From contig NZ_BMVG01000027.1 in NCBI RefSeq assembly GCF_014650595.1, forward strand, positions 30,138 through 94,137: a stretch of DNA of 64,000 bases, read 5' to 3'. Position numbers and translations under genes: made by a program. Numbering within the stretch: position 1 is the stretch's first letter; every line of letters begins with the position of its first letter. The notes beneath the pieces were generated by a model. That model ran no database searches, was not told where the DNA came from, and worked only from the letters and a program-made list of their open reading frames with translations. This document shows, piece after piece, positions 63,401-64,000 of this stretch. This DNA comes from Streptomyces alanosinicus (GTDB lineage: Bacteria; Actinomycetota; Actinomycetes; Streptomycetales; Streptomycetaceae).

Positions 63401-63626
63401 CGGACAGGGCATGGCGTTCGCCGGGCCGCTGGACGAGTACCGGCTGCGCCGGGCGCTGGGCACCGGGCACTACCCGGTGCCGCACGCACCGGCGGAACCG
63501 GCGTTCGCGGGCGGTCTCAGGGAGCCGCAGGGGCGTGCGGGGGTGTACACAGGTGGTGTCCCCGCTGTCCTGGGAGGCGGCAGTGCCCTTCGCTCACATT
63601 CTGAGACTCCTGTCCCACCCACTTGA
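60420..63626 (+). CDS. Membrane PAS-GGDEF protein with degenerate EAL domain (diguanylate cyclase)
   Basis: About 1068 residues from ATG 60420 (GTG 60390 also possible). Disordered Pro/Ala-rich head, about eight to ten membrane spans in residues ~95-440, then a PAS domain ('HFRSLVQGSSDVIMIAAPNGVLRYVSPAAAGVYGRPAEDL', about 460-570). GGDEF follows with intact 'SRLGGDEFAAL' at residues 665-669. In the EAL domain the catalytic Glu is lost ('VSAQARW' in place of EALVRW), 'EITE' reads 'ELSD', and 'DDFGTG' reads 'DGFGSG'. Cyclase activity is therefore likely and phosphodiesterase activity unlikely. The 233-base upstream gap contains a loose match to a BldD box (60284-60297). Confidence 0.88.
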   Translation: MDERSDAAEPPTAALAHGRAQARPPHQPSPAEAERPQEAHASSAPGPSGPGSGADREAPVSAPPSMTTALDGAVRAPLTQQAPPPHRPAADEGTRTLEQLVLALVCAAYAVGAAFDWGSGEMALIMGDFGLSAAAGAAAVSCFLYARNARVRFRSAWLLFALSSAMAALGNAVWGWYEVVLGRPVPSPSYADLFFLCFAPPAIVGLLVLAKRPVTKAGWICLGLDAWLIGGSLLTLSWSLALAQAARFDGPSVAHTALSLAYPLLDIALVSMVLALHFRRSPGNRTAVNTAIGALALTVMCDALFTSPLLHSSYHSGQLLDAGWFAGSLLLAYAPWAAPRGKGAQETHVPDGHTRVVHEHLPGQRGTVHQHVSVPAPGGDHSRYPAGRPLTGSLAALTPYLAAAVCTLGILYNVLNGRRPDHVVLITAGAVVLALVMRQGIMLLDNITLTQELAQKENHFRSLVQGSSDVIMIAAPNGVLRYVSPAAAGVYGRPAEDLVGSELACLIHPEDLGCVVHEVRRFLAASPLDEPTTRIECRFRSGEGGWLNVESTVNRHHGGLIFNSRDVTERVRLQAQLQHNAEHDPLTDLPNRALFTRRVQQALSGRRATDRGAALRNTAVLFIDLDGFKAVNDTIGHQAGDELLVQAARRLQDAVRHGDTASRLGGDEFAALIVGDGTRDRAARERNILELADRLRLTLSQPYAIDGRDVRVNASIGVAFAEPGLGAGELLRNADLAMYRAKSAGKGRVELYKPQMQQDVVRKAELATRLRAALHDGEFVLLHQPVVCLDGGRITAVSAQARWRSSQGVLFTPAEFLRLAEDGDKTAELDRWILQEAVEQAAERAATGVVVPVTVRMSARRLLDRSMPLGSVEALLTRHGLPPGALVVELSDTDPRISLDELERRLTALSRLGVRIALDGFGSGYAAITALRRLPVDVLRLDRSLVEGVVESARLHKITGGLLRIAGDLGLQSVAEGVDLPEQVVALRAMGCTHGQGMAFAGPLDEYRLRRALGTGHYPVPHAPAEPAFAGGLREPQGRAGVYTGGVPAVLGGGSALRSHSETPVPPT

Positions 63627-63659
63627 CACTCGGTGCGCGTCGGGGGGAGGGTCAGTGCC

Positions 63660-63701
63660 ATGCGCACCCGAATTCTCGTACTTGGACAGCGCGTCGGCTG
63701 A
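63660..63701 (+). CDS. Branched-chain amino-acid leader peptide of ilvB
   Basis: A 13-residue frame with a strong GGGGGGAGGG ribosome site encodes M-R-T-R-I-L-V-L-G-Q-R-V-G. The Ile-Leu-Val-Leu core uses all three branched-chain amino acids and lies 169 bases before the ilvB gene. This is a typical attenuation leader: starvation for any of the three would stall the ribosome there and favour reading through the terminator that follows. Confidence 0.85.
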   Translation: MRTRILVLGQRVG

Positions 63702-63789
63702 GCTGGGACCCACCGGAGGACGATCCGGAACCCCCAGCGACCACACCGGCGCGCTCCCCTCGCTTGCCCTACGGCACGAGGGGTTTTTT
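63702..63789 (+). terminator. Attenuator of ilvB: pause-type hairpin plus intrinsic terminator
   Basis: A first stem pairs GCTGGG (63702-63707) with CCCAGC (63733-63738), with an inner CCGGA/TCCGG stem. Then CCCCTCG (63756-63762) pairs with CGAGGGG (63777-63783), with an inner TGCC/GGCA stem, followed by TTTTTT (63784-63789). That is a full Rho-independent terminator in the leader, rare in this GC-rich genome. Without ribosome stalling it would end transcription before ilvB. Confidence 0.85.
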
Positions 63790-63869
63790 GTTGCACATGT
63801 GCTTTTCGTGCAGCGCTTGAACTCCGTACAAACCTCGCAAAAACCCTCAGCATCGAGAAGAGAATGCCG

Positions 63870-64000
63870 ATGACCGAGCAGGCCACCGGGGCCCATCCGC
63901 AGCCGCGGCCCCGATCCGGAGGACAGCAGTCCGCCCCCGTCGAGCATGTGACGGGTGCGCAGTCCCTCATCCGTTCCCTTGAGGAGGTCGGCGCGGACAC
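63870..64000 (+). CDS. ilvB: Acetolactate synthase large subunit, 5' end only
   Basis: The frame from ATG 63870 (63864 also in frame, GAGAAGA site upstream) gives 'MTEQATGAHPQPRPRSGGQQ', then '...EHVTGAQSLIRSLEEVGADT', and is cut by the window end. The segment 'TGAQSLIRSLEEVGAD' is the start of the thiamine-pyrophosphate domain of acetolactate synthase. The enzyme makes 2-acetolactate or 2-aceto-2-hydroxybutyrate, the first common step of valine, leucine and isoleucine synthesis. The Ile/Leu/Val leader peptide upstream supports the call. Confidence 0.85.
   Translation, partial: MTEQATGAHPQPRPRSGGQQSAPVEHVTGAQSLIRSLEEVGAD

Noticed and set aside
60504..63485. A 993-codon minus-strand open frame
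   Set aside because: Complement of the PAS-GGDEF gene; low-complexity translation, no motif, no ribosome site.

Overview
The window is a piece of the chromosome of a Streptomyces or very close relative. GC is very high with strong G/C at third codon positions, GTG starts are common, and neighbouring genes often overlap by GTGA or ATGA. From memory, the order ligA - GGDEF/EAL gene - gatC - gatA - gatB and the ilvB end resemble the S. coelicolor SCO5460-SCO5512 stretch; I could not align them. I see no prophage, IS element, CRISPR array, tRNA, rRNA or large biosynthetic cluster. It is mostly housekeeping and regulatory chromosome with small lineage-specific patches.

Region by region. 1-3.0 kb: the end of a beta-propeller lipoprotein, a secreted ADP-ribosyltransferase of the Scabin/ScARP type, a MerR regulator with a probable frameshift, and an EF-hand protein. 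3.0-6.4 kb: leuA with a downstream ABC ATPase, preceded by a leucine-rich leader peptide and mutually exclusive hairpins, and divergent from a GntR regulator. 6.4-12.5 kb: an AraC regulator with a divergent oxidoreductase, an NADP-binding protein, a GH25 lysozyme-like protein, a secreted PI-PLC-like protein, and a ribbon-helix-helix/VOC/methyltransferase operon with a palindromic operator.

12.5-19.8 kb: gcvT-gcvH-glyA-sdaA on the minus strand behind a tandem glycine riboswitch, forming a glycine-to-serine-to-pyruvate route, followed by a P-loop protein and two SseB-family paralogues. 19.8-26.5 kb: a five-gene oligopeptide ABC importer with a repeat-hairpin leader. 26.6-32.9 kb: M1 peptidase, TRIC-type membrane protein, membrane-anchored hydrolase, thioesterase, small lipoprotein, and a TetR regulator with two candidate operators facing two small membrane proteins. 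33.0-35.6 kb: cysteine desulfurase and mnmA (tRNA thiolation), with a TPP riboswitch on the opposite strand between them that has no evident gene of its own.

35.6-44.8 kb: small enzymes, core-MetE-like protein, ligA, an rmdB-like c-di-GMP enzyme, a decayed tetR island and a cupin. 44.9-48.7 kb: a 166-bp hairpin-forming inverted-repeat element, then gatC-gatA-(79-aa protein)-gatB for Gln-tRNA formation. 48.7-60.2 kb: MMPL transporter, acetyltransferase, acidic membrane protein, a giant LuxR-type ATPase regulator, PQQ-type sugar dehydrogenase lipoprotein, aldo/keto reductase and 2-hydroxyacid dehydrogenase. 60.4-64.0 kb: a membrane PAS-GGDEF protein with a degenerate EAL domain, then an Ile/Leu/Val leader peptide, an intrinsic terminator and the start of ilvB. 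The window is notably rich in RNA-level control: glycine and TPP riboswitches and two branched-chain amino-acid attenuators.
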